A stretch of 64,000 bases of DNA. Origin: Desulfobulbaceae bacterium (GTDB taxonomy: Bacteria; Bacteroidota; Ignavibacteria; Kapaibacteriales; UBA2268). The stretch spans positions 317,973 through 381,972 of the forward strand of contig JAGXRP010000033.1 of assembly GCA_018335795.1 (NCBI GenBank), given 5' to 3'. The notes under the pieces were generated by a model that saw nothing but the letters and a program-made list of their open reading frames with translations, was not told the origin of the DNA and did no database searches. A program made the position numbers and the translations under genes. Shown piece after piece: positions 10,090 through 19,700 of the stretch (its first letter is position 1; every line of letters starts with the position of its first letter).

Positions 10090-12306
10090 TTAAAAGTTAA
10101 AACGAATTGAAGTGAAAATTGTTCTACCCCAAGCAACAGGTGATGAAGTTTCGGAACCACTATGTACGCCGCCGCTTCCGCCACTTGTACGCTTAATATC
10201 CTTCACATCGAACAAATTCTTAGCTCCAACGGTCAAAGTCAGAGTTTTTTCGAAAATCTCTTTAGATAGTGTCAAATCGAGTGTGTGATAGTCTTCGATT
10301 TCATACGATGAATATTCTGTGCCCGACTCATCAACATTGAAACCTGATTGCCCACCGGTGTATTTATAAAATATTGATGCAGTTATACCGAAAAGCTGTG
10401 AATTATAAATCACGTTTGCCATAACTTCAGGTGAATATACAAATTTTGAAGCGACAATTGTTTCATTGATTTGATACGAACGCCCAATATAAGAAACTCC
10501 AATTTTAGAGTTCAAATCCGAACGAATATAACTTAGCGTAATATTTGAACCCAAAGTACGGAATTTGCCAATATTAACATAAGACCACAAATCGTTTTCG
10601 ATGTTACCGAGAGTAATTAAATCTTTAATATCATTATAATAGACTCCCGGTTCTAATTTAAATGCATAATTGTTAGTTTGAGTATGAAAATTCATTAAAA
10701 AGTTATAACTATGAGATGTTTCAGCTGTCAAAGCTTCATTGCCTCTGATATTGTGATTGATGTCCACAAACATGAAGTGCAATTCTTGGATTGATGGTGC
10801 TCTGAAGCCTCTTGCGTATGAAGCTCTAATCGTCAGAAAATCAGTTAAATCAGACTTTAAGTTTAGTGAAGGTACAAGCGGAGCGTTGTAATTGGAATTA
10901 TGAATGACTCTCATCGCAGGTTGAATCGTAATTTCGTCTATTGGGCGGATTTGAATACTTGCAAAGACAGCATAATCTTGCAAAGATTTCTCATTTTCGT
11001 TGATTCTCCTGCCGAATGCTGTGCTCATATTCAAATCAAAACCCGTTTGGTAACTTACGCTATTGATTACATTGTCGTGACTGTATGTACCGCGAAGCAC
11101 CCATGAATCGAATGAATTTGTGTCTTGGTCTGCCGGGTCGGAAGTGAAAAGTTCTTCGAGAGTCACTAAATTCTTGAAGTATGTGTTTTTCTTTCTTTGG
11201 TAATAAGAATAACTTCCTGTGATGTCAACAAAGCGACTTTTAGCAACTTCACCTCTGAAAAATAAGCTATTGGTGAGGCGCAAAGTTTTGAAATGGTCAT
11301 CGAAGGCAGTTTCGCGATATGGCAAACGCGGTGCACCACGATTCAAAATATGGTCTTGGTAAAAATTCCCGGAATAACGAAAAGTATGTTTGTCGAAGAA
11401 ATGATTGAATTGCCAATCTGTAAAATATTGCTCTTTTGGCTTCCATTGTTTATTTCGTGCTGTATCAACTTCCGAATAGCCGGCGAAGAAATTTCTTCCT
11501 CCCGAAATAAGCACATTGCTTTTGCCAAATTTATAGCCCAAAGAGCCATCAATATTATAAACTCCTACTGATTCGTACAAGGAATTGCCCGTAATTTTAA
11601 TTTCATCGTCAATTTGGTCTTCGGTGATGATATTGATTACTCCTCCCAAAGCATCAGTACCGTAGATTGCAGACATCGGTCCTTCGATGATTTCGACTCG
11701 TCGTGCGTTATTGAGATTGATTTGGCTTAAGTCAATATTCCCGCCAAGTCTGCCGACAACGGGAACGCCATCTATCATAATTTTTACATTTTGCCCTGAA
11801 ACGCCGTTAATACTCATGCTTGAGCCGAGAATATTGTCTTGGCTCAATCGAACATTCATTTCATTAGTCATCAAATCGCGAAGATTAACCGCTCCTTGGG
11901 CTACAATTCGCTCGGCTGTTACTGTTTTCACTTGATAGACTGAAGATTGGGCACTACGTGGCGTGTATTGTCCGGTGGTTACAACCTCGTCTAAGATAAA
12001 TTCTTTGCGACGAAGAATAATTCTCAAATCATCGTTGGTATTTATCCGAGCGAAATATGTTTCGAAGCCGATATGATTGACTTCGATATCGAATGGTATA
12101 TCAAATTTCGTTTTGGTTTTGCCGTTTTTACTCGTTAGCTGTATGCTTACAGTATCAGTACAATTATCACTTAAGCATTTAGTGATAACTTTCACGTACG
12201 GAACGGGGGCTTTCGTATCCTCGTCCAAGACTTCAATGATTGATTCGGCAAATAAATTTAATGAAATTCCGAACCAAATTATCATTACTAAGTATATATA
12301 TTTCAT
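10090..12306 (-). CDS. TonB-dependent outer-membrane receptor, probable haem/haemophore receptor (HmuR-like)
   Basis: 738 aa from the ATG at 12306, which opens a signal peptide (MKYIYLVMIIWFGISLNLFAES). A TTG 13 codons upstream is possible but adds a charged tail before the signal. Residues ~20-100 are a carboxypeptidase-regulatory-like domain (VLDEDTKAPVPYVKV), then the plug at ~115-225 (LRDLMTNEMNVRLSQD, IMIDGVPV, VEIIEGPMSAIYGTDALGGVINIIT), then a 22-strand-type barrel ending in a terminal Phe (TSIRFNF), the usual Bam signal. HmuY follows at 19 nt. The plug signature is of the cobalamin/haem/siderophore receptor type rather than SusC. Haem as substrate is inferred from the neighbour. Confidence 0.88.
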   Translation of the reverse strand: MKYIYLVMIIWFGISLNLFAESIIEVLDEDTKAPVPYVKVITKCLSDNCTDTVSIQLTSKNGKTKTKFDIPFDIEVNHIGFETYFARINTNDDLRIILRRKEFILDEVVTTGQYTPRSAQSSVYQVKTVTAERIVAQGAVNLRDLMTNEMNVRLSQDNILGSSMSINGVSGQNVKIMIDGVPVVGRLGGNIDLSQINLNNARRVEIIEGPMSAIYGTDALGGVINIITEDQIDDEIKITGNSLYESVGVYNIDGSLGYKFGKSNVLISGGRNFFAGYSEVDTARNKQWKPKEQYFTDWQFNHFFDKHTFRYSGNFYQDHILNRGAPRLPYRETAFDDHFKTLRLTNSLFFRGEVAKSRFVDITGSYSYYQRKKNTYFKNLVTLEELFTSDPADQDTNSFDSWVLRGTYSHDNVINSVSYQTGFDLNMSTAFGRRINENEKSLQDYAVFASIQIRPIDEITIQPAMRVIHNSNYNAPLVPSLNLKSDLTDFLTIRASYARGFRAPSIQELHFMFVDINHNIRGNEALTAETSHSYNFLMNFHTQTNNYAFKLEPGVYYNDIKDLITLGNIENDLWSYVNIGKFRTLGSNITLSYIRSDLNSKIGVSYIGRSYQINETIVASKFVYSPEVMANVIYNSQLFGITASIFYKYTGGQSGFNVDESGTEYSSYEIEDYHTLDLTLSKEIFEKTLTLTVGAKNLFDVKDIKRTSGGSGGVHSGSETSSPVAWGRTIFTSIRFNF

Positions 12307-12420
12307 ATGATTTTTAAACAAGTTTGTTATTTTGTTTGATTTCAAAATTCTAATATACTATGTCGGCATTACATGAGCAAAAAGTTTATTTGAGGTGTAG
12401 CCAAAATGTTGCAGATAATC

Positions 12421-12457
12421 GTAACTAAAAAGAGCTGACTTTTGTGGAGTCAGCTCT
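12421..12457 (-). terminator. Intrinsic terminator after the temptin-like gene
   Basis: Perfect 10-bp inverted repeat (12431-12440 with 12448-12457, stem AGAGCTGACT) around a 7-nt loop. On the minus strand it is followed by TTTTAGTT. It lies 25 nt past the stop codon of the gene at 12482-13159 and separates it from the receptor-HmuY pair. Confidence 0.85.
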
Positions 12458-12481
12458 ATAAAGAATCTCAAAATTTGAATA

Positions 12482-13159
12482 TTATTCTATAATCAACTTA
12501 TGAATAACAGATGCATTGCCAAGTCGAATATTAAGTAAATACACGCCCTTGGCTAATTTGTTGTTTTGCGAATCAACTGCTTTGAAATCAAGCAAATATT
12601 TGCCTTCTGATTTCCATCCCGAAAAGACTTTTGAAACGTGTGCGCCGGAAGCAGTGAATAGTTCGATATGAATTTCACCCGCTTGGTTGAGTTCAAACTC
12701 AATGTTAGAGCTGAAAATTACCGGGTTTGGCACAATGCTAAGATTTGATATAACTTGATTTTTTCGGTTGAAAACGTTGTCATGCACACTTACAGGTTTG
12801 CTATTTGAAGAGCCCGGATTGAAAACATCTAAGGTATTGCCAGGATTTGGGTCACCGATTTTCCACTCTCCATTAGGGTCAAGCAATTCTTGCCCATTAG
12901 TGAAACCGTCATTATCGGAATCAATTGATGCCAAATCCGCAACCCAATTCACATTTCCGAGCGCATTTTTGGGAGTTAGAAAAGCATTCAAAACATCTAT
13001 CCCAAATGGGTTCAGTGCAGTTCCACCACCCATTGTATGGCATGTATTGCAATCAAATTTATTGCCGTTGGGAATTTGCGAAACGCGAAATTGACGAGCA
13101 TTCAAATTTGAATTCGATAACGCGAATGATAAAATGAAAATTAGAACCAAGTACTTCAT
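12482..13159 (-). CDS. Secreted temptin-like protein with CXXCH motif and T9SS sorting domain
   Basis: 225 aa. Signal peptide at 1-~21. Residues ~25-118 look like the temptin Cys/Cys domain: QIPNGNKFDC, GGGTALNPFGIDV, a Ca-binding-like DSDNDGFTNGQELLDPNG, and a closing PG. Here the cysteines form Cys37-x-x-Cys40-His41, a c-type haem attachment motif. Residues ~145-225 are a T9SS type A C-terminal domain (SIVPNPVIFSSNIEF ... GVYLLNIRLG ... KLIIE), so the product should be exported by the type IX system to the cell surface. The ATG at 13159 has AGGTG upstream. It lies between purA and a haem receptor operon. Haem binding is inferred from the motif; metal or calcium binding without haem is an alternative. 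Confidence 0.75.
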   Translation of the reverse strand: MKYLVLIFILSFALSNSNLNARQFRVSQIPNGNKFDCNTCHTMGGGTALNPFGIDVLNAFLTPKNALGNVNWVADLASIDSDNDGFTNGQELLDPNGEWKIGDPNPGNTLDVFNPGSSNSKPVSVHDNVFNRKNQVISNLSIVPNPVIFSSNIEFELNQAGEIHIELFTASGAHVSKVFSGWKSEGKYLLDFKAVDSQNNKLAKGVYLLNIRLGNASVIHKLIIE

Positions 13160-13229
13160 GATACACCTATAAAATTTGTTATTGAAAATATATAGATGTT
13201 ATGACATTGATTATATCTTTTTATTGGAA

Positions 13230-14516
<1,287 letters not shown>

Positions 14517-14545
14517 TTAAATTTTGATTTGTAATACTTATAATA

Positions 14546-14887
14546 TTATAATTCTGCGAGAGCCGATTCCACATTAGGATGGATTCTGAAGACATCAGAA
14601 AGATGCGTGATGTCGAACAATTTTTTGATTTTATCGGGTATGTTGATTAATACCAAGTTCAAACCGTTTTTGTTCATAGTAGCATGAGCATTGGCTAACA
14701 TGCCAAGACCTGTGCTATTCATAATTTGGACAGCAGAAAAATCAACAACTAAAGAATTGATTTTTTCGGCAACTAATTTATCGAGCAATGCGGTGAATTC
14801 AATAGCGGTATTGCCGCCGAGAACACTTTCATTGAGTTCTACGACAGCAATACCTTTGATTTCGTCTATGATTTTAAATTGATTCAT
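14546..14887 (-). CDS. STAS-domain protein (anti-sigma factor antagonist-like)
   Basis: 113 aa, a single STAS domain. Strand-helix pattern: IAVVELNESVLGGNTAIEFTALLDKL, then SLVVDFSAVQIMNSTGLGML. The Ser-Thr at about residues 58-59 in MNSTGLG sits where SpoIIAA/RsbV proteins are phosphorylated by a serine kinase. Such proteins bind an HPK-type anti-sigma kinase and release a sigma factor or effector. No kinase or sigma gene is in the window, so the partner is unknown. It lies 6 nt after secF and 38 nt before purA. Confidence 0.85.
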   Translation of the reverse strand: MNQFKIIDEIKGIAVVELNESVLGGNTAIEFTALLDKLVAEKINSLVVDFSAVQIMNSTGLGMLANAHATMNKNGLNLVLINIPDKIKKLFDITHLSDVFRIHPNVESALAEL

Positions 14888-14893
14888 AAGCTA

Positions 14894-15835
14894 TTATGCT
14901 TTTGCAGTACTGTAAGTTTTCTTGCCTTGTGATTCATCTGTTTTTTTTGTACGTAAGTGATTCCAGATTACATAACCGGTTGAGATGTAAATAGTAGAGT
15001 ATGTACCAAAAATGATACCGACAAACATCGTAAACGCAAATCCTTGAAGAACAGGACCGCCGAACAATAATAATATCAATAATACTGATGTTGTTGTAGC
15101 AGTAGTATTAACTGTACGGCTAAGAGTTTCGTTTATACTCATATTCACCATTTTTACAAATTCCATCCCTTTATGTTTTTCCATATTTTCGCGAATACGG
15201 TCGAATATAATCACGGTATCGTTAATGGAGTAACCGATTACGGTCAGCAAACCTGCCAGCAAAGCTTGGTCAAGTTCCAAATTCAAAATACCAAGGTGAT
15301 GAGTTACGACGATAATCGAAAAGGTTATGATAACGTCATGAACAAGTGCTATAATTGCTCCAACACCAAAATCAAATTCGAATCGGAAAGCGATGTAAAT
15401 CAAAATTGCTATTATTGCAAGCAAAACCGCCCAAATAGCTTCAACAAAAAGCTCATTACTTATTTTGGCTCCAATTTTGTCAATCTTAAGCACAGTATAT
15501 GGATTATCAGGCATAGACTTGGTCAGTGCTTCTTGGATTTTATCCGGTCCTGCGTTGACATCAGTAACTCTAATAAGAATTTGATTGGCTTTGCCAAATG
15601 ATTTAATTTCGTTGCCACCAACATCCAATGAACCAACAATGCTACGAACTTTTGCCATATCCACATCATTTTCGAAAGCAAGACCAATTTCGGCGCCACC
15701 TTTGAAGTCAATACCTAATTCCGGTTTGAGTATGAAAACAGCCAACAATCCCACAACTGAAAGTACAATTGAGAACATTGCAAATTGTTTTCTATAACCG
15801 GTAAAATTGATATTCGTATTTTTAAAATATTGCAT
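14894..15835 (-). CDS. secF: Protein translocase subunit SecF
   Basis: 313 aa inner-membrane RND-type subunit that works with SecD to use the proton-motive force in Sec export. The N-terminal hydrophobic segment at ~17-37 is followed by ELGIDFKGGAEIGLAF, the SecF periplasmic domain, then five more membrane segments with ALVHDVIITFSIIVV, GYSINDTVIIFDRIREN and SINETLSRTVNTTATT, all family hallmarks. The start is the ATG at 15835, 30 nt after secD. Confidence 0.97.
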   Translation of the reverse strand: MQYFKNTNINFTGYRKQFAMFSIVLSVVGLLAVFILKPELGIDFKGGAEIGLAFENDVDMAKVRSIVGSLDVGGNEIKSFGKANQILIRVTDVNAGPDKIQEALTKSMPDNPYTVLKIDKIGAKISNELFVEAIWAVLLAIIAILIYIAFRFEFDFGVGAIIALVHDVIITFSIIVVTHHLGILNLELDQALLAGLLTVIGYSINDTVIIFDRIRENMEKHKGMEFVKMVNMSINETLSRTVNTTATTTSVLLILLLFGGPVLQGFAFTMFVGIIFGTYSTIYISTGYVIWNHLRTKKTDESQGKKTYSTAKA

Positions 15836-15865
15836 TTATTTAACCTCTATTTTTATTATTCTAAA

Positions 15866-17995
15866 TTATATTGATTGAATTTGTTTGGGTTGACCAAAGT
15901 TAAACTCGTTGCTACCCTTGATAAGTAAAAGTTCGATTAATGCTCTGGTAATCAAAATACCTGTAAACAATGTACTTATGATACCAATCAATAATGTTGT
16001 TGCGAAACCTTGGATAGGACCGCTTGCGAGTGTCAATAAGATGAATGCAGTAATACCGGTTGTGATGTTACCGTCAATGATGGCACTAAGCGCCTTGCTG
16101 AAACCTTCGTCAATTGCAGACCTTAATGAACGACCTTTGGCAATTTCTTCACGAATACGTTCAAAAATAAGAACGTTCGCATCCACAGCCATACCTATTG
16201 TCAGGATTATACCTCCGATACCGGGTAAAGTCAATGTACCTTTGAGAGCAGTCAAAACCGCAATAACAAGGAACACATTCAACAATACGGCAAAATCAGC
16301 AACGAGACCACCTTTGTTATAGTAAAACACCATATATGCAATAACTAGAAGCATCGCAAAAAGCGAGGCAGTAACGCCTGAGTTAATTGAATCTTGACCA
16401 AGCGAAGGTCCGACAACACGTTCTTCGATGATTTGAACAGGTGCTTTTAAAGCGCCGGCTTTCAAGACAACTTCCAGTAATCTTGCTTCGTCAGAATTTG
16501 CCATACCTGAAATTTGTGAGCGCCCGCCTAAAATTCTGTCGCGTACCACAGGAGCCGAATAAACTCTTTCATCAAGAACGATAGCGACTCTTTTGTCAAC
16601 ATTTGCTCCGGTTATCCTTGCCCATCTTTCAGCTCCGTCATCGTTCATAGTCATATTTACAATGGGTGCGTTTGTTGTTGGGTCAAATGATTGTTGAGCA
16701 TTTGTGATTACTTCACCGGTTAATTCGGGTTCGCGATTAAGCGAGAAAATTTCAAAAACTTCTATACCGGATTGTTTGAATAATCTTGAATCAGGTTTTG
16801 CTTCAATTGTGATTTTAAAATCTATAGGGATTAATGGTCTTATTTCAGGACGATTCAAGACTTCGTTAAATCTTGCAATCGAATCTTTGATTATGCGGAA
16901 GGAATATTCGCCATCAGGGATTTCATCGGTTGTATAATAGAATGGAACCATTTGACCGGCATCACCGGGTTGCATAAAATAAGTTGCAAACAAGGATGTA
17001 AATGGATGCTCTGAAGTATGTTTTTCCATAATCTCTTTTTCAGACATGCCTGCGTACGGGTCATTAGCTTTTGAAGTATCTGAGCCACTTGTATCGGCAA
17101 CAGTAGTATCACCTTCTAATTTAGCGGTTTGCATAGTGTCATTTTGGGTAGTCGGAGCCGGTGCGGGTGTTTCTGCTACTTGAGCCGAAGTATCTTGAAC
17201 AGTGGGTTGTTCATCAACAATACCTGCTCTGCGTTTTGCTTGTTGAACTAACAAATCGTCAATACGAGCAAATGAACGTACAATATCAGCGCTATTGCGA
17301 ACTAAATGGAATTCGAGACGTGCAGTAGTTTCGAGCAAACTACGCATTTGGTCTTCATTTTCTACACCAGGCAATTCAAGTATAATTCTATTATTGCCTT
17401 GTTGTTGGATATTTGGTTCAGCAACGCCATATTGGTCAATACGTTGTCTGATAACCTCAGCGGCTTGACTTATTGCATCATCAGCGTTTTGTCTCAAACG
17501 CTCAATGATGTTTTCTTCGGTGGCTTCGCGGAAATCACCGATATCATAATAAGAAATCAAAGATTTGCCCTTGGGACGAGCTATTTCGTTGAAATGCTTT
17601 AAGAAAACATCTAACGCATCGCTTTCTGAACTAGCTAATTCTTCACGAGTTTTTGCGAGTACAGTCAGAAATACTTCGTCTATAGCTTCGCGTTGTGCTG
17701 ATTCTTCCAGCAATTTTACAACATCTACTTCGAGCGTTACATACATACCGCCACGCAAGTCAAGACCGAGTTTGAGCTGGTTTTTCTTGGCAGCTTCAAG
17801 GTCCGCACCATACATGCTTCTAAATTCTTCCATAATAGCCAAAGAATCAGTAGAATTACCGGCAGCGTTAGCTTTTGCACGGTAATCTTTCAACTTACCT
17901 TCCAATTGGTATGCCCTATAAGTGGGTATCATAACGGCTATAGCCGCTATTATCGGAATCAAAATAAGGAAAAGTTTCCCCCAATTATTTTTCAA
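15866..17995 (-). CDS. secD: Protein translocase subunit SecD (TTG start)
   Basis: 709 aa partner of SecF. The first membrane segment is at ~7-24. Then come LKLGLDLRGGMYVTLEVDV, VIRQRIDQYGVAEPNIQQQG and NRIILELPGV, the P1 head, and after it five membrane segments with GGLVADFAVLLNVFLVIAVL, GMAVDANVLIFERIREE and ITTGITAFILL. The start is a TTG at 17995 directly after an in-frame stop, with GGAGG seven bases upstream. The next ATG is 22 codons in and would remove the first membrane helix. Residues ~255-320 are a low-complexity Thr/Ala/Pro/Asp-rich insertion in the periplasmic region. It heads the operon secD-secF-STAS-purA. Confidence 0.96.
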   Translation of the reverse strand: MKNNWGKLFLILIPIIAAIAVMIPTYRAYQLEGKLKDYRAKANAAGNSTDSLAIMEEFRSMYGADLEAAKKNQLKLGLDLRGGMYVTLEVDVVKLLEESAQREAIDEVFLTVLAKTREELASSESDALDVFLKHFNEIARPKGKSLISYYDIGDFREATEENIIERLRQNADDAISQAAEVIRQRIDQYGVAEPNIQQQGNNRIILELPGVENEDQMRSLLETTARLEFHLVRNSADIVRSFARIDDLLVQQAKRRAGIVDEQPTVQDTSAQVAETPAPAPTTQNDTMQTAKLEGDTTVADTSGSDTSKANDPYAGMSEKEIMEKHTSEHPFTSLFATYFMQPGDAGQMVPFYYTTDEIPDGEYSFRIIKDSIARFNEVLNRPEIRPLIPIDFKITIEAKPDSRLFKQSGIEVFEIFSLNREPELTGEVITNAQQSFDPTTNAPIVNMTMNDDGAERWARITGANVDKRVAIVLDERVYSAPVVRDRILGGRSQISGMANSDEARLLEVVLKAGALKAPVQIIEERVVGPSLGQDSINSGVTASLFAMLLVIAYMVFYYNKGGLVADFAVLLNVFLVIAVLTALKGTLTLPGIGGIILTIGMAVDANVLIFERIREEIAKGRSLRSAIDEGFSKALSAIIDGNITTGITAFILLTLASGPIQGFATTLLIGIISTLFTGILITRALIELLLIKGSNEFNFGQPKQIQSI

Positions 17996-18002
17996 TTAAA
18001 TG

Positions 18003-18007
18003 CCTCC
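18003..18007 (-). promoter_or_regulatory. secD: Strong Shine-Dalgarno fixing the secD TTG start
   Basis: GGAGG on the minus strand, seven bases before the TTG at 17995. Together with the in-frame TAA just upstream of the TTG it leaves no other start that keeps the first membrane segment. Confidence 0.8.
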
Positions 18008-18059
18008 GTTTATATCTCTAATAAGTTTTGTTTTTTTTAATTGCATTCCATACGAAGTA

Positions 18060-18091
18060 CAAATTTATGCTTAAATAATAGATTATTCAAA
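18060..18091 (-). promoter_or_regulatory. Bacteroidota-type promoter for secD-secF-STAS-purA
   Basis: On the minus strand, TTTG (18091-18088), a 20-bp spacer, then TAAATTTG (18067-18060). This matches the Bacteroidota sigma-ABfr consensus TTTG and TAnnTTTG with good spacing. The predicted start would fall near 18054, giving a leader of about 60 nt. Confidence 0.7.
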
Positions 18092-18135
18092 TGAAATTTA
18101 TAAACATGTTCACTTAAACTTAATATTTTTCTACA

Positions 18136-19635
18136 TCAGTCTAAAAAAACAGGTGCTTCGGGTCCTAATGGAATCCCCGCAAACACCCATAGAGCCGCCA
18201 TTAAGCCCCATATCAAAGCCAATGCAAATGAATACGGCAAAAGTAAAGATATTAATTTGCCAAAAGTGATTTCAGGTGAAAATTGTTTCGCAAATACTAT
18301 TAAAATCGGAAAATATGGGAAAAGTGGCGTTATAAAATTGGTTACCGAATCGCCAATTCGATACATCATTTGTGTGGACTCAGGACTTATACCCAACAAC
18401 ATAAACATCGGAACAAAAACCGAAGCCAACAAAGCCCATTTTGCTGATGCACTCGAAATAAATATATTCACAAGCATAGAAAAGAACAGAAACGATAAAA
18501 GAATCAATTCTCTTCCCAAATCAAGCTCTTGAAGCAATTCAGCTCCTTTGACAGCGATTATCAAACCCAAATTTGAATCGTTGAAATATGCTATAAATTG
18601 ACCTATGGCAAAGACCAAAACTATGTATGAACCCATTGTCCCCATCATATCATTGCTCATACGAACTATATCTTTAGAATTGTTGATAGTCTTTGCAGCA
18701 TAACCATAAATGATTCCTGATACTGCAAACATAATCATCAAAATGGTCACAATACTTCGAAATAGCGGTTTCATAGTCCCGGAGTCGTCTCTTAATAAGC
18801 CATCCTCAGGGAAAACAGCCCATAGAATCAAAAAGGACATTACTATAACACTGCCGATTCCGTATAAAAATGCTTTACGAGCATTTGGATTTGGCATTTC
18901 CGAATCACTATCTACCGCTTTCGTTTCTGTATTTTTGAGAGCCGGTTCGACGATTTTGTCTGTCACAAACCAACAAACTGCTGTCACGACAAATACGGAA
19001 GCTAGCATGAAGTAATAATTAGCAGTCGGGAATACATCATAAGATGGGTCTATAGTTTTTGCAGCCGCATCAGTGAATGAGGACAACAAAGGGTCAAGAG
19101 CAGTTATAAAAAAAGAAGCACTAAATCCACCGCAAACAGCTGCAAAAGCTGCTAATAAGCCCGCAATCGGATGTCTGCCGTACGAAGCAAAGAGCATAGC
19201 CCCAAGTGGCGGCAACAAAACAACTCCTGAATCAGCCATCAAACTACCGTTAACAGAAATCATGATTAGAACGGGGGCTATTAATTTTTTCGGTACTGAA
19301 GCTGTCAATGTGAGCAATGAAGTTTTGAAAAAACCTGACTTTTCGGCTATTCCGATACCAATAATTGTAATAAGCACTATACCTAATGGCGGGAAATTTA
19401 TGAAATTTGTAGTTGCATTGGTCAACATTCTTTGAATACCCACTTTGGATAGCAAATTGACTACTTGAATAGGTTCACTATTCGTGGGATTGATGGCTTG
19501 GAATTGTACTAATGATGCAATATATGAGAATATTACAACCAGAATAGCCAAACCCAAAAATAGAAAGAATGGGTCAGGAAGTTTATCAACAGATTTTTCG
19601 ACTTTTGTTAAGATTATTTCGATTAATTTTTTCAT
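18136..19635 (-). CDS. AbgT family transporter (first copy)
   Basis: 499-aa polytopic inner-membrane protein. I take the ATG at 19635 (MKKLIEIILTKVEKSVDKLPDP), since the frame upstream to a TTG at 19707 overlaps the opposite glycosyltransferase start. About a dozen hydrophobic segments carry AbgT family patterns: NFPPLGIVLITIIGIGIAEKSGFFKTS, MADSGVVLLPPLGAMLF, AGLLAAFAAVCGGFSASFF, SSASAKWALLASVFVPMFMLLGISPE and RIGDSVTNFITPLFPYFP. Members import p-aminobenzoyl-glutamate or export sulfonamides as antimetabolite pumps; the substrate here is not readable. A related copy is at 54545-56074. It is transcribed divergently from the gene at 19701. Confidence 0.92.
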   Translation of the reverse strand: MKKLIEIILTKVEKSVDKLPDPFFLFLGLAILVVIFSYIASLVQFQAINPTNSEPIQVVNLLSKVGIQRMLTNATTNFINFPPLGIVLITIIGIGIAEKSGFFKTSLLTLTASVPKKLIAPVLIMISVNGSLMADSGVVLLPPLGAMLFASYGRHPIAGLLAAFAAVCGGFSASFFITALDPLLSSFTDAAAKTIDPSYDVFPTANYYFMLASVFVVTAVCWFVTDKIVEPALKNTETKAVDSDSEMPNPNARKAFLYGIGSVIVMSFLILWAVFPEDGLLRDDSGTMKPLFRSIVTILMIMFAVSGIIYGYAAKTINNSKDIVRMSNDMMGTMGSYIVLVFAIGQFIAYFNDSNLGLIIAVKGAELLQELDLGRELILLSFLFFSMLVNIFISSASAKWALLASVFVPMFMLLGISPESTQMMYRIGDSVTNFITPLFPYFPILIVFAKQFSPEITFGKLISLLLPYSFALALIWGLMAALWVFAGIPLGPEAPVFLD

Positions 19636-19661
19636 TTCAGCTTCAGTAAAAACAATATATT

Positions 19662-19669
19662 TATATTTG
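19662..19669 (+). promoter_or_regulatory. Candidate -7 element for the glycosyltransferase operon
   Basis: TATATTTG matches TAnnTTTG exactly, 31 nt before the TTG start at 19701. I do not see a clear TTTG at the proper distance upstream, so it is a partial match only. Confidence 0.4.
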
Positions 19670-19691
19670 TCTTTTAAAAAACTTGTAATGT

Positions 19692-19696
19692 AAGGA
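19692..19696 (+). promoter_or_regulatory. Shine-Dalgarno supporting a TTG start
   Basis: AAGGA four bases before the TTG at 19701. It supports initiation at TTG, since no ATG or GTG lies between it and the conserved VIIINYNT strand of the glycosyltransferase. Confidence 0.55.
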
Positions 19697-19700
19697 AACT

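Noticed and set aside
10071-10184. Longer start for the HmuY gene at 10184
   Set aside because: Would place 38 residues translated within the receptor gene before a clear lipoprotein signal peptide.
15909-16322. 137-codon plus-strand frame opposite secD
   Set aside because: Composition and position are those of a shadow of the conserved SecD membrane domain.
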